DNA of 64,000 bases from an uncultured Flavobacteriaceae bacterium (lineage in GTDB: Bacteria; Bacteroidota; Bacteroidia; Flavobacteriales; Flavobacteriaceae): contig CAJQLB010000012.1 of NCBI GenBank assembly GCA_905479065.1, forward strand, positions 41,415 through 105,414, in the 5' to 3' direction. Made by a program: the position numbers and the translations under genes. Below the pieces are notes generated by a model that did no database searches, was not told the DNA's origin, and saw only the letters and a list, made by a program, of their open reading frames with translations. Within the stretch, counting starts at the first letter, position 1, and each line of letters begins with the position of its first letter. Shown here piece after piece: positions 17,643-27,294 of the stretch.

Positions 17643-18598
17643 TTTTTAATCAAGCCCAATTCGATTAAGCGTTCATCTAAAAACTCTCCTGCTGAAATAT
17701 CTTCATACAATTTTGGATGATTTTCATCAATACAATTATCTAACACATCCAATCTCATATCACTAATAGGGTGCATGAAAAATGGGATAGAATAACGTGA
17801 TTTACCCCAAAGTTCTCTCGGAGGATTAATCACCCTATGAATTGTAGATTTTAATTTATTATTGGTGTGACGTGATAGCATATCTCCTACATTAATCATG
17901 AGTTCATCAGAGTCAGCAATAGCGTCCAACCACTCTCCATCATTATTTTGCACTTGCAACCCTCTTCCTTGAGCTCCCATTAATAAGGTAATTAAATTGA
18001 TATCACCGTGAGCAGCAGCTCTTACAGCATCATTAGGTTCATTTAAAATAGGAGGATAATGAATTGGTCTTAAAATGCTATTACCTTTAAAAATAAATTC
18101 ATCAAAATAGGTTTCTTCTAAATCGAGATGTAGTGCCAACGCCCTAAGAACATATTTTGCAGTTTTTTCCAACATTTCATATGTGTCTTTTCCAACTGTA
18201 TTAAAATCTGGTAGTTCACCGACAATTACATTTTTTGGATATTCCTGTGCCAGTTTGTCATCATCATCCACGTACTGCCCAAAATGCCAAAATTCTTTCA
18301 AATCACCCTCTTTTCGTCCTTTTGCACTTTCTTTTCCAAAAGAAACATAACCTCTTTGTCCACCGATTCCATGAACTTCATATTTCTGTTTCGTCCCAAT
18401 TGGTAAAGAAAAAAAAGATTTGATTTGTTGATAAAGTTGATCGATTAATTCATCATTTAGAAAATGTCCTTTTAGAGCAACAAAGCCAATCTCCTCATAA
18501 GCTTTCCCAATATCACTGATAAATTGGTTTTTAATGGCCTTGTCATCAGACAAAAAATCTCTCAGGTCAACACTCGGAATTTTATTCATTGTATTCAT
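17639..18598 (-). CDS. isopenicillin N synthase-family 2-oxoglutarate/Fe(II) oxygenase
   Basis: A 319-residue non-heme iron oxygenase. The N-terminal DIOX-N region (IPSVDLRDFL...GFVALKGH) is followed by the iron ligands HGD (in AAHGDINLITLL) and His of STIHRVINPP, with the co-substrate motif R-x-S in RYSIPFFMHP. The substrate is unknown; bacterial relatives hydroxylate small molecules. First gene of an operon with SUI1, DUF1835 and nucleoside phosphorylase; a TATATTTG box lies 20 bases upstream. Start ATG 18598; ATG 18589 is an alternative. Confidence 0.88.
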   Translation of the reverse strand: MNTMNKIPSVDLRDFLSDDKAIKNQFISDIGKAYEEIGFVALKGHFLNDELIDQLYQQIKSFFSLPIGTKQKYEVHGIGGQRGYVSFGKESAKGRKEGDLKEFWHFGQYVDDDDKLAQEYPKNVIVGELPDFNTVGKDTYEMLEKTAKYVLRALALHLDLEETYFDEFIFKGNSILRPIHYPPILNEPNDAVRAAAHGDINLITLLMGAQGRGLQVQNNDGEWLDAIADSDELMINVGDMLSRHTNNKLKSTIHRVINPPRELWGKSRYSIPFFMHPISDMRLDVLDNCIDENHPKLYEDISAGEFLDERLIELGLIKK

Positions 18599-18617
18599 TT
18601 TTGTTTATGTAGTAAAA

Positions 18618-18625
18618 CAAATATA
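18618..18625 (-). promoter_or_regulatory. TATATTTG -7 box of the oxygenase operon
   Basis: Exact TAnnTTTG match on the minus strand, 19 bases before the ATG at 18598; the -33 element is weak. Divergent from the E1 gene promoter. Confidence 0.5.
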
Positions 18626-18677
18626 ACGAAAATTGAATCGAAATGTCTTTGGTAAAATTATAAACCTCTAAAAGTAA

Positions 18678-18707
18678 TTTGACTATGACTAAATTTTGCT
18701 ATTTTTG
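18678..18707 (+). promoter_or_regulatory. promoter of the fused E1 dehydrogenase gene
   Basis: TTTG at 18678-18681, 18 bases, then TATTTTTG at 18700-18707: an almost ideal Bacteroidota housekeeping promoter. It ends 18 bases before the ATG at 18726, which shows that the in-frame TTG at 18696 is not the start. Confidence 0.75.
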
Positions 18708-18725
18708 AATATACAAATTTATCTA

Positions 18726-20732
18726 ATGGGCATCGCAACCAATACTGATTTAACAATTTCATACCATAAAAAGAACCTTGATAATTCCACATTATTGACA
18801 CTTTACAAGAACATGTGTAAACCTCGAATGATTGAGGAAAAAATGCTCATTCTTTTACGTCAAGGAAAAATTTCCAAATGGTTTTCTGGTATCGGTCAGG
18901 AAGCGATCTCTGTAGGTGTCACAATGGCTCTAAACAAGGAAGAATATATACTTCCCATGCACAGAAATTTAGGTGTATTTACCACTAGAGACATTCCGTT
19001 ATTTCGATTGTTTTGCCAGTGGCAAGGCAAATTACCCGGTTTTACAAACGGTCGAGATCGTTCCTTTCATTTTGGATCTCAAGAATTTAATATTGTCGGA
19101 ATGATATCTCATTTAGGACCACAATTAGGAGTAGCAGATGGCATTGCATTGGCTAGTTTGCTTAAAAACAAAAATACAGTTACGGCAGTTTTTACGGGTG
19201 AGGGGGGAACAAGTGAAGGTGATTTTCATGAGGCATTAAATGTCGCTTCAGTATGGAAACTACCTGTTATTTTTTGTATCGAAAACAATGGCTATGGTTT
19301 ATCAACTCCTACACATGAACAATATAATTGTAAACATTTAGCAGATAGAGGAAAAGGTTATGGTATTGAATCTTTTATAGTAGATGGCAATAATATCCTA
19401 GAAGTATATGACAAAGTATCAAAATTAGCTACTAGTGTACGAAAAAAACCACGACCAATTTTAATTGAATTTAAAACTTTTAGGATGCGTGGTCATGAGG
19501 AAGCAAGCGGCACAAAATATGTCCCTCAAGAATTACTAAGTACTTGGTCTAAAAAAGATCCACTATTAAATTTTCGTTCATATTTAATGAATTTAGGTAT
19601 TTTAAATGAAGCATCTGACAATGAACTCAAAGAAAAGTTTACAAAAGAAATAACGGGTGCTCTAAAAAAAGCAAATGCGGAACCTAAAATAATCCCTAAT
19701 AGATCCAAAGAATTAAATGATGTTTTTAAAACGTATTCTTACAAAGAATCTAAAGAAAAAGATAAAACAAAAGAAATTCGATTTGTTGACGCTATTTCAG
19801 AGGGTTTAAAACAATCTATGAGTAAACATTCCGATCTTGTTATCATGGGACAGGATGTTGCAGATTATGGAGGCGTATTTAAAGTCACAGAGGGTTTTGT
19901 AGAGGCTTTTGGAAAAGAACGTGTTCGTAACACACCAATTTGCGAATCTGCTATCGTTGAAGCGGGCATGGGTTTATCCATTGCTGGTATGAAAAGTGTA
20001 ATTGAAATGCAATTTGCTGATTTTGTAAGTTCCGGATTTAATCCTGTTGTTAACTATTTGGCTAAATCACATTACAGGTGGAATCAAAACGCAGATGTCG
20101 TGCTGAGAATGCCTTGTGGTGCAGGAGTTGCTGCCGGACCTTTTCACTCCCAAACGAATGAGGCCTGGTTCACTAAAACACCAGGATTAAAAGTCGTATA
20201 TCCGGCTTTTCCAATTGACGCCAAAGGATTACTTAATACGGCTGTGAATGATCCAAATCCTGTTTTGTTTTTTGAACATAAAGCCTTGTACAGAAGTATC
20301 AGGCAAGAAGTCCCAACAAACTATTATACCATTCCTTTTGGTAAAGCATGTTTGCATCAAACAGGCGAGGATGTGTCAATTATAACGTATGGTGCCGCTG
20401 TTCATTGGGCACTGAATGTTTTAAAAAAACATCCAGAAATTCAGGCAGACCTTGTAGATTTAAGAACATTATGTCCTCTCGACAGAGAATCCATTATAAG
20501 TTCCGTTGTAAAAACAGGTAAAGCTATCATCCTCCAGGAGGATTCTTTATTTGGTGGGATCGCATCAGACATTTCCGCTTTAATAATGGAAGAATGTTTT
20601 GAGCATTTAGATGCTCCTGTAAAGCGTGTGGCAAGCATGGAAACTCCCATTCCGTTTATAGGGGAACTGGAAGAACAATATTTACCAAAAGAAAGATTTG
20701 AAAAGACTTTATTAGAACTCCATAAATATTAA
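18726..20732 (+). CDS. branched-chain 2-oxoacid dehydrogenase E1, alpha-beta fusion
   Basis: A 668-residue fused thiamine-diphosphate enzyme. The first half is E1-alpha: GQEAISVGV, MHRNLG and the ThDP/Mg motif GEGGTSEGDFHEALN ending in IENNGYG. The second half (from about residue 345) is E1-beta: MGQDVADYGGVFKVTEG, NTPICESAIVEAGMGLSIAGMK and FFEHKALYRS. It decarboxylates 2-oxoacids from Val, Leu and Ile, feeding branched fatty acid synthesis, which matters in Bacteroidota membranes. E2 and E3 are elsewhere. The start is set at ATG 18726 because the promoter overlaps the upstream TTG. Confidence 0.93.
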   Translation: MGIATNTDLTISYHKKNLDNSTLLTLYKNMCKPRMIEEKMLILLRQGKISKWFSGIGQEAISVGVTMALNKEEYILPMHRNLGVFTTRDIPLFRLFCQWQGKLPGFTNGRDRSFHFGSQEFNIVGMISHLGPQLGVADGIALASLLKNKNTVTAVFTGEGGTSEGDFHEALNVASVWKLPVIFCIENNGYGLSTPTHEQYNCKHLADRGKGYGIESFIVDGNNILEVYDKVSKLATSVRKKPRPILIEFKTFRMRGHEEASGTKYVPQELLSTWSKKDPLLNFRSYLMNLGILNEASDNELKEKFTKEITGALKKANAEPKIIPNRSKELNDVFKTYSYKESKEKDKTKEIRFVDAISEGLKQSMSKHSDLVIMGQDVADYGGVFKVTEGFVEAFGKERVRNTPICESAIVEAGMGLSIAGMKSVIEMQFADFVSSGFNPVVNYLAKSHYRWNQNADVVLRMPCGAGVAAGPFHSQTNEAWFTKTPGLKVVYPAFPIDAKGLLNTAVNDPNPVLFFEHKALYRSIRQEVPTNYYTIPFGKACLHQTGEDVSIITYGAAVHWALNVLKKHPEIQADLVDLRTLCPLDRESIISSVVKTGKAIILQEDSLFGGIASDISALIMEECFEHLDAPVKRVASMETPIPFIGELEEQYLPKERFEKTLLELHKY

Positions 20733-20774
20733 AAATAAGACAACATCAGTCATTGATACTCTGTATCTTATGTG

Positions 20775-22118
20775 CTATTGCGCTTGGAGATTCTTCGCAA
20801 TTAATTCTACATCATCTAGTACTCTCAATAAATTACCGCTCCATAATTGACTAATGTCAGACTCCGTGTAACCCCTTTTTACTAATTCTAGAGTTACGTT
20901 AAATGTTTCTGATGCATCATTCCAACCATCTACACCACCACCTCCGTCAAAATCACTACTAATGCCGACATGTTTTAAGCCTATTTTATCCACCATATAA
21001 TCAATATGATCCACGAAATCTGAAACATTAACTTGAGGTGGAAAATCAGTCATACTTTTGACCTTGTCATCTACCAATGCCATTACCATATTTCTGTTTT
21101 TTAAAAATTTATTCTGAGCGTTGCTGTCTAACTCTGAAAATTCAGGCCACGAATACCATCGGATATTTAATGAATCGATAACTGCATCTCTAATTCCAGA
21201 AATTTTATCGTTATAAAGGTTCTGTTTCCTTTGGTTTACATATGTTTTAAAAGCGACTGTTTGGACAACACCGCCATTATCTTTTATCCAAAAAAGTTGC
21301 TCATCATCCAAATTTCTACTGTGGTCGTTTAATGCTCTTGCCGAAGAATGAGAGGCGATTACAGGTGCTTTACTCAAAGTTATCATTTGGCGAATCGCTT
21401 CTTTAGATGGGTGTGATATATCTATCATGATCCCCCATTTATTCATTTCAGCAATGACTTTTTTTCCAAAATCACTTAAACCGTTATGCAACCAAACATC
21501 ATCTTTTTCTCCTGTATTACTATCACTTAGCTGACTGTGACCATTATGTGCCAAGGACATGTATCGGCCACCCAAGTCATGAAATTTTTTCACATTATTA
21601 ATATCCAAACCTATTGGATATCCGTTTTCAATACCAATCATCGCAACCTTTTTCCCTGATGCGTGGATTCGTTTTACATCTTCAGAAGTTACAGCTAGTT
21701 CAATTTCATTGGGTGCAATCTCAGTTACCAATCTTTTAATAGCATCAAACTTTGACATCGCATTGTCATAAGCGTTTTGATAACCGGTCTCTGTAAGTGA
21801 ATCTTGCCCCGTGTAAACAACGAACCAAGCTACATCTAAACCGCCTTTATTCATTTTAGGCAAGGTTACTTGTGATCTTAAATCTTGAGTATAATTGACT
21901 GAATCTGTAAAATTATTTACATCAATATCACAGTGTGTATCTAAGGTAATGACACGGTTGTGTATATCTTTAGCCATCGCTAACAATTGTTCTTGAGTCA
22001 TATCAGAATCTTTTTGGTTTTCACATGACGAAAAGACTACTATTATGGTTAATAAATAAAATAAGAATGTCTTCTTAAAAGTTAATTTAAGTTGAAATTT
22101 AGTGTTTAATTTCATCAT
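20775..22118 (-). CDS. membrane dipeptidase (peptidase M19), lipoprotein
   Basis: A 447-residue renal-dipeptidase-type zinc enzyme. The N-terminus is a lipoprotein signal (FSSC lipobox at about residues 29-32), so it is anchored in an envelope membrane. Metal-site motifs are present: TLDTHCDID (H-x-D), GIENGYPIG (bridging Glu), SLAHNGHSQLSDS and IDISHPS, and a late SSDFDGGGG. It hydrolyses dipeptides, including D-amino acid or dehydropeptides in some relatives. A TATCTTTG box lies 24 bases upstream. It converges with the E1 gene. Confidence 0.93.
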   Translation of the reverse strand: MMKLNTKFQLKLTFKKTFLFYLLTIIVVFSSCENQKDSDMTQEQLLAMAKDIHNRVITLDTHCDIDVNNFTDSVNYTQDLRSQVTLPKMNKGGLDVAWFVVYTGQDSLTETGYQNAYDNAMSKFDAIKRLVTEIAPNEIELAVTSEDVKRIHASGKKVAMIGIENGYPIGLDINNVKKFHDLGGRYMSLAHNGHSQLSDSNTGEKDDVWLHNGLSDFGKKVIAEMNKWGIMIDISHPSKEAIRQMITLSKAPVIASHSSARALNDHSRNLDDEQLFWIKDNGGVVQTVAFKTYVNQRKQNLYNDKISGIRDAVIDSLNIRWYSWPEFSELDSNAQNKFLKNRNMVMALVDDKVKSMTDFPPQVNVSDFVDHIDYMVDKIGLKHVGISSDFDGGGGVDGWNDASETFNVTLELVKRGYTESDISQLWSGNLLRVLDDVELIAKNLQAQ

Positions 22119-22142
22119 TGGTTAAGTTGTATTATGTTCCTT

Positions 22143-22150
22143 CAAAGATA
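22143..22150 (-). promoter_or_regulatory. TATCTTTG -7 box of the M19 dipeptidase gene
   Basis: Exact TAnnTTTG match on the minus strand, 24 bases before the ATG at 22118; the -33 element is weak. Confidence 0.45.
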
Positions 22151-22248
22151 CAAATAAAACAATTGTATTTATTTGCATTTATCACATGTGAATAGTAAGG
22201 TAATTTCTATAAAATCATGTATTTTTATACTTTTATAAACACTATCAT

Positions 22249-24417
22249 ATGAAAACTAAATTACCTTTTTTAATCGGTCTCATATTTATTAATATGAGTT
22301 GCAAATTTGAACAAAAGAATGACAGCAGTATGTCTTCTAATAACGTGCCTGTTGCCAAAAAAATAAGTAAAGAAATTACTATTCACAATGACACAAGAAT
22401 AGATGATTATTTTTGGATGCGTTTAAGTGATGAACAAAAGAATGCTCAAAACCCAGATGATCAAACCAAAGATGTTTTAGCCTATTTAGAAGATGAAAAC
22501 GATTATTTGAAAGCTTCAATGGCGCATACAAATGTTGTTCAAGACGAATTGTACAATGAAATGATAGGGCGCATAAAAAAAGATGATCAATCTGTCCCAG
22601 TAACAGATAACGGTTATTCTTACTACACGAGATACGAAGAGGGTCAAGATTATGCTCTTTATTGTAGAAAAAAAAATAATCAAGAGAACAAAGAAGAAGT
22701 TATTTTGAATGGTCCTAAAATGGCAAAAGGATTTACATATTACGGAATTGGTAGACGATCTGTGAGTAAAGATAACACGATGATGACTTATGCTATTGAC
22801 ACGGTATCTAGAAGACGATATACCATTTATGTAAAGAATTTGATTAATGGAAACACATTGATGGATGAATTAAGCAACACGAGTGGAAATGCTGTATGGG
22901 CAAATGACAATAAAACTATTTTTTATACTGCCAAAGACCCAATAACTCTAAGAGCTGATAAGATTTACAGACATGAACTTGGAACAAACCAAAAAGAGGA
23001 TGTGTTGGTATACCACGAGAAAGATGAAACTTTTAATATTTGGTTGAGTAAAACCAAATCAAAAGCTTATATAGTGATAAATAGCAGACAAACACTATCG
23101 ACAGAATCACGAGTATTGGATGCGAATAATGCTAAAGGAAAATGGCATGTCATACAACCCCGTAAAGATAATTTAGAATATACGATTGATCATTTTGGTG
23201 ATCATTTTTACATTCGAACAAATTACGATGCTAAAAATTTCCGACTTGTAAAAACTCCTACGACATCCACTGAAATGCAGCACTGGGTTGATGTAATACC
23301 TCATCGTAAGGACATCTATTTTCAAAATTTTGATATTTTTAAAGATTATTTAGTTGTTGAAGAACGTGAAAATGGATTAAGAGGAATTCGAATAATGACA
23401 TGGGACGGTAACAGTCATAAATTAAATTTTAATGACCCTTCTTATTTAGCTTATGCCACATCAAATTTAGATTTTGACACCAATATCTTGCGTTACAATT
23501 ACACCTCCTTGACTACTCCGAATAGTACCTATGAATACAACATGAAAACTAAAGAACAAACCCTATTGAAACGTGAGGAAATCATGGACATAAATTTTGA
23601 TCCAAATAATTATGTTTCGGAGAGATTATACGGGTTTTCAAGGGATAGCGTTAATATTCCAATATCCCTAGTTTACAAAAAAGATACGCCAATAAATGAA
23701 AATACACCACTATTACTATACGCTTATGGATCCTATGGAAATAGTACTGAAGCATCATTTAGTTCAGATCGTTTGAGTTTATTAGATCGTGGTTTCGTTT
23801 ATGCTATCGCCCATATTCGAGGGGGACAGGAAATGGGAAGAGCTTGGTATGAAAATGGAAAATTGCTCAAGAAAAAAAACACATTTACTGATTTTATTGA
23901 TTCAGCAGAATATTTAATAGAAAAAGGTTACACGAATCAAGATCATTTGTATGCATACGGAGGAAGTGCCGGAGGCCTACTCATGGGAGCAGTTGTGAAT
24001 ATGAAGCCTGAATTATGGAATGGTGTCGTCGCTGCAGTTCCATTTGTCGATGTGGTATCAACCATGCTTGATGAAACCATTCCTTTAACCACTTTTGAAT
24101 GGGATGAATGGGGAGATCCAAGAATTAAAGATTATTATGATTATATGAAATCTTATTCTCCTTATGACAATATAGAGTCAAAAGACTATCCAAACATGTT
24201 GGTGACAACGGGATACTGGGATAGTCAAGTTCAATATTGGGAACCTGCAAAGTGGGTCGCGAAGCTCAGAGAAAAGAAAACTGACAACAATTTATTAGTC
24301 ATGGACTGTAATATGGATTCGGGCCATGGTGGAGCATCAGGTCGGTTTGAAAGATATAAGCGTAGAGCCTTAACGTATGCTTTTTTATTGGATTTAGAAT
24401 TTAAAAATTTAGAATAA
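22249..24417 (+). CDS. ptrB: oligopeptidase B (peptidase S9A), lipoprotein
   Basis: A 722-residue serine peptidase of the prolyl oligopeptidase clan that cuts peptides after basic residues. A lipoprotein signal (NMSC, Cys about 18) anchors it in the envelope. The beta-propeller half is followed by the catalytic domain with YAYGGSAGGLLMG (nucleophile Ser in G-G-S-A-G-G), TGYWDSQVQYWEPAKW (Asp) and DSGHGGASGRF (His). LLLYAYGSYG and IAHIRGGQEMGRAWYENGK are also typical. An MFS carrier starts 20 bases downstream, probably in the same transcript. Confidence 0.94.
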   Translation: MKTKLPFLIGLIFINMSCKFEQKNDSSMSSNNVPVAKKISKEITIHNDTRIDDYFWMRLSDEQKNAQNPDDQTKDVLAYLEDENDYLKASMAHTNVVQDELYNEMIGRIKKDDQSVPVTDNGYSYYTRYEEGQDYALYCRKKNNQENKEEVILNGPKMAKGFTYYGIGRRSVSKDNTMMTYAIDTVSRRRYTIYVKNLINGNTLMDELSNTSGNAVWANDNKTIFYTAKDPITLRADKIYRHELGTNQKEDVLVYHEKDETFNIWLSKTKSKAYIVINSRQTLSTESRVLDANNAKGKWHVIQPRKDNLEYTIDHFGDHFYIRTNYDAKNFRLVKTPTTSTEMQHWVDVIPHRKDIYFQNFDIFKDYLVVEERENGLRGIRIMTWDGNSHKLNFNDPSYLAYATSNLDFDTNILRYNYTSLTTPNSTYEYNMKTKEQTLLKREEIMDINFDPNNYVSERLYGFSRDSVNIPISLVYKKDTPINENTPLLLYAYGSYGNSTEASFSSDRLSLLDRGFVYAIAHIRGGQEMGRAWYENGKLLKKKNTFTDFIDSAEYLIEKGYTNQDHLYAYGGSAGGLLMGAVVNMKPELWNGVVAAVPFVDVVSTMLDETIPLTTFEWDEWGDPRIKDYYDYMKSYSPYDNIESKDYPNMLVTTGYWDSQVQYWEPAKWVAKLREKKTDNNLLVMDCNMDSGHGGASGRFERYKRRALTYAFLLDLEFKNLE

Positions 24418-24437
24418 TTATTTTGAAATAACTGGTA

Positions 24438-25640
24438 ATGACCTTAAGCAAACCACAACTTGGATTAAAAGAGAATTGGCAACAATTCGTATTATTACTT
24501 TTAATTAATGCATTCGTTGGTGGAATGGTGGGATTGGAGAGAACTATTTTACCAACATTGGCTGAAGTTGAGTTTCAAATTTACGCACCATCCGTCATAC
24601 TTACTTTTATAATTGTGTTTGGTTTTGTAAAAGCTGTAACTAATTATTTTACTGGTAGATTTTCTAATATAATTGGGCGTAAAAAATTATTAGTAATTGG
24701 ATGGATAATTGCAATCCCGATTCCATTTATATTGATTTATGGAGCACATTGGAACTGGATTATTTTTGCAAATGTTTTATTGGGAATTAATCAAGGGCTT
24801 ACATGGTCAAGTACGGTGGTCATGAAAATTGATTTAGTAGGCAAACATCAACGAGGACTCGCAATGGGTTTAAATGAATCCTTTGGATATTTTTCAATTG
24901 CATTAGTTGCTTTTTCTACAGGATGGATTACCGCAGAATACGGGGTTAGACCGTTTCCATTTTATCAAGGAGTGCTTTTCGTAATTTTAGGACTAATTTT
25001 AAGTGTATTTTTTGTTAAAGACACAAGACATCATGTGCAACTTGAAGAGCAGACAAGTGATGTAAAACCTTTAAAAAATATTTTTACAGAAACGAGTTGG
25101 TTCAATAACAACTTGGGATCAATTACTCAGGCAGGTTTTGTAAACAATCTTAACGATGGGATGATTTGGGGTGTTTTACCAATGATTTTATTAGATAGAC
25201 AGTTTTCTATGAAAGACATTGCCATCATTGTTGCAATTTATCCAGCAGTCTGGGGTATTGGACAGTTAGTAACTGGAAAATTATCCGATCATTACAATAA
25301 AAAAATAATGCTAAGCTTAGGCATGATGTTGCAAGCTTTTTCACTGGTGGCCATGTACTTTATAACAACAATGACAGGATTTATTGTCTCAGCCATTGTT
25401 ATTGGAGTTGGAACAGCGATAGTCTATCCAACATTTCTATCAGCTATTTCAGATTTTTCACACCCGTCTCAACGAGCACAAACAATAGGAATATTCAGAT
25501 TTTGGAGAGATTCCGGATACGCTTTTGGTGCTATCTGCACAATAATCATTAGTGCATTTTTCGATGTAGAAATGTCTTTAATTGTTATTGGTTTTATGAC
25601 CTTAGTATCATCGCTTATTATAAAATTTAGAATGGATTAA
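24438..25640 (+). CDS. MFS transporter
   Basis: A 400-residue inner-membrane protein with about 12 hydrophobic helices. The MFS loop motif appears as YFTGRFSNIIGRKKLLV between helices 2 and 3, with a weaker repeat VTGKLSDHYNKKIMLSLG in the second half. Family-specific substrate residues are not recognisable. Its place 20 bases after oligopeptidase B suggests it may move amino acids or short peptides, but this is inference. No strong promoter is visible in the gap. Confidence 0.88.
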   Translation: MTLSKPQLGLKENWQQFVLLLLINAFVGGMVGLERTILPTLAEVEFQIYAPSVILTFIIVFGFVKAVTNYFTGRFSNIIGRKKLLVIGWIIAIPIPFILIYGAHWNWIIFANVLLGINQGLTWSSTVVMKIDLVGKHQRGLAMGLNESFGYFSIALVAFSTGWITAEYGVRPFPFYQGVLFVILGLILSVFFVKDTRHHVQLEEQTSDVKPLKNIFTETSWFNNNLGSITQAGFVNNLNDGMIWGVLPMILLDRQFSMKDIAIIVAIYPAVWGIGQLVTGKLSDHYNKKIMLSLGMMLQAFSLVAMYFITTMTGFIVSAIVIGVGTAIVYPTFLSAISDFSHPSQRAQTIGIFRFWRDSGYAFGAICTIIISAFFDVEMSLIVIGFMTLVSSLIIKFRMD

Positions 25641-25714
25641 TAGAAAAATTTATAATTGTAAATAACTCGTTAATATTTATCTCATAAAAAAGTTATATAA
25701 CTAACAAAAGGATG

Positions 25715-25722
25715 TATTTTTG
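25715..25722 (+). promoter_or_regulatory. TATTTTTG -7 box of the helicase gene
   Basis: Exact TAnnTTTG match ending 21 bases before ATG 25744. It overlaps an in-frame TTG at 25720, which argues against that TTG as a start. Confidence 0.5.
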
Positions 25723-25743
25723 CATGTCGTTATTCAATTTCGC

Positions 25744-27294
25744 ATGCCTATAAAATTTCAAGATACAGAGGAAAAAACAACAGGGAAAAATTTATACAGT
25801 TACCAAAAAGGTGCTATAGATAAAATTTTTGAACGCTTTGAAAACTCTCCAAACGATTACCATTTACTTTATCAATTGCCAACAGGTGGAGGTAAAACAG
25901 TCATATTTTCTGAAATTGTAAGACAATATTTAAAACATCATAAATCACGTGTTTTAGTGCTTACACATCGTATCGAACTGTGCAAGCAAACGTCTAATAT
26001 GTTAACTGAGTTTGGTGTAGTAAACAAGGTTATCAATAGCAAGGCTAAATTAGACGACCAAAGGGATTATAGTTGTTTTGTTGCAATGGTAGAAACTTTA
26101 AACAATAGACTAACAGACAATGTTTTAGATATCTCAGATATTGGATTAGTGATTATAGATGAAGCACACTACAACTCATTTACCAAACTTTTTAAATTTT
26201 TCCATAAATCCTTTATTTTAGGTGTCACAGCTACGCCTCTTAGTTCAAATATTGAACTTCCAATGACCGATAATTATGATGAATTAATTGTAGGCGAATC
26301 CATAGAATCACTCATTCAAAATAATTTTTTATCGAGAGCTGAAACATTTGTATACAATGTAGGTCTAACCTCTTTAGTTGTAGGTGCCAATGGTGACTAT
26401 ACGGTAAAATCTTCAGAAGACCTTTATACAGATCACGACATGCTAGGTAAGCTAGTCGGGGCCTATGAAGAACACTCAAAAGGTAAAAAAACACTGATAT
26501 TTAATAACGGTATTAACACCTCGCTATATGTTTATGACATATTTAGAACAGCAGGATATCCTATTGCACATTTAGATAATACACATTCAAAAAAAGAAAG
26601 AGCTGCTATATTAAAGTGGTTTAAAGAAACCCCAGATGCCATATTAACGTCTGTAAGTATTTTGACCACAGGATTTGACGAACCCACTGTAGAGTCGATC
26701 ATTTTAAATCGTGCTACAAAATCACTAACTCTTTATTATCAGATGATTGGAAGAGGTTCTAGAATTTTACAAAACAAAAATAAATTTACGGTCATTGATT
26801 TAGGAAATAATTTTCATCGCTTTGGACCATGGGGTGATAATTTAGATTGGCAACGTATTTTTAAATCACCGAGCTATTATTTAGATGGCATTTTAAGTGA
26901 TGAAGAATTAGAGAGTAATTTTCGTTACGAAATGCCTGAAAACTTAAGATTAGAATTCTCAAATTCTAAAGAAGTTTTTTTTGACATCAACGAGACCTAT
27001 GTAAACTCAATAAGAAACGGAGAATCCTCAAAAGTAGTATTAGAACGTTCCATTAAGCAACACGCAAGAATCTGTATTGAAAATAGTGAAGATGTATACG
27101 ATGCCATCGATCTTGCCAAGAAATTAGGGGATGACATTGATTTCAGAATACATAGATACACAAAATGCATCTGTAAAAGTACTTTCAATTTCGTAGAGTG
27201 GCTAAAAGATGATTATCGAAAAAAACTTCGTGCTTATCTCAGACAAAATTTTGACGATGTCTTCTTTGAAATTCATGGAAGAGCAGCTGAATAA
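25744..27294 (+). CDS. DEAD/DEAH-box superfamily 2 helicase
   Basis: A 516-residue SF2 ATPase. Visible motifs are the Q-like LYSYQKGAID, Walker A LPTGGGKTVIFSE, motif Ia LVLTHRIELCKQ, Walker B VIIDEAHYNSF, motif III GVTATP, and in the second RecA domain TSVSILTTGFDEP (V) and QMIGRGSRI (VI). The layout resembles the SSL2/RadD-like group of DNA helicases. The C-terminal 150 residues have no domain I recognise. Its stop codon directly abuts the stop codon of the convergent DPP IV gene. Start ATG 25744 is chosen because of the promoter box. Confidence 0.9.
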   Translation: MPIKFQDTEEKTTGKNLYSYQKGAIDKIFERFENSPNDYHLLYQLPTGGGKTVIFSEIVRQYLKHHKSRVLVLTHRIELCKQTSNMLTEFGVVNKVINSKAKLDDQRDYSCFVAMVETLNNRLTDNVLDISDIGLVIIDEAHYNSFTKLFKFFHKSFILGVTATPLSSNIELPMTDNYDELIVGESIESLIQNNFLSRAETFVYNVGLTSLVVGANGDYTVKSSEDLYTDHDMLGKLVGAYEEHSKGKKTLIFNNGINTSLYVYDIFRTAGYPIAHLDNTHSKKERAAILKWFKETPDAILTSVSILTTGFDEPTVESIILNRATKSLTLYYQMIGRGSRILQNKNKFTVIDLGNNFHRFGPWGDNLDWQRIFKSPSYYLDGILSDEELESNFRYEMPENLRLEFSNSKEVFFDINETYVNSIRNGESSKVVLERSIKQHARICIENSEDVYDAIDLAKKLGDDIDFRIHRYTKCICKSTFNFVEWLKDDYRKKLRAYLRQNFDDVFFEIHGRAAE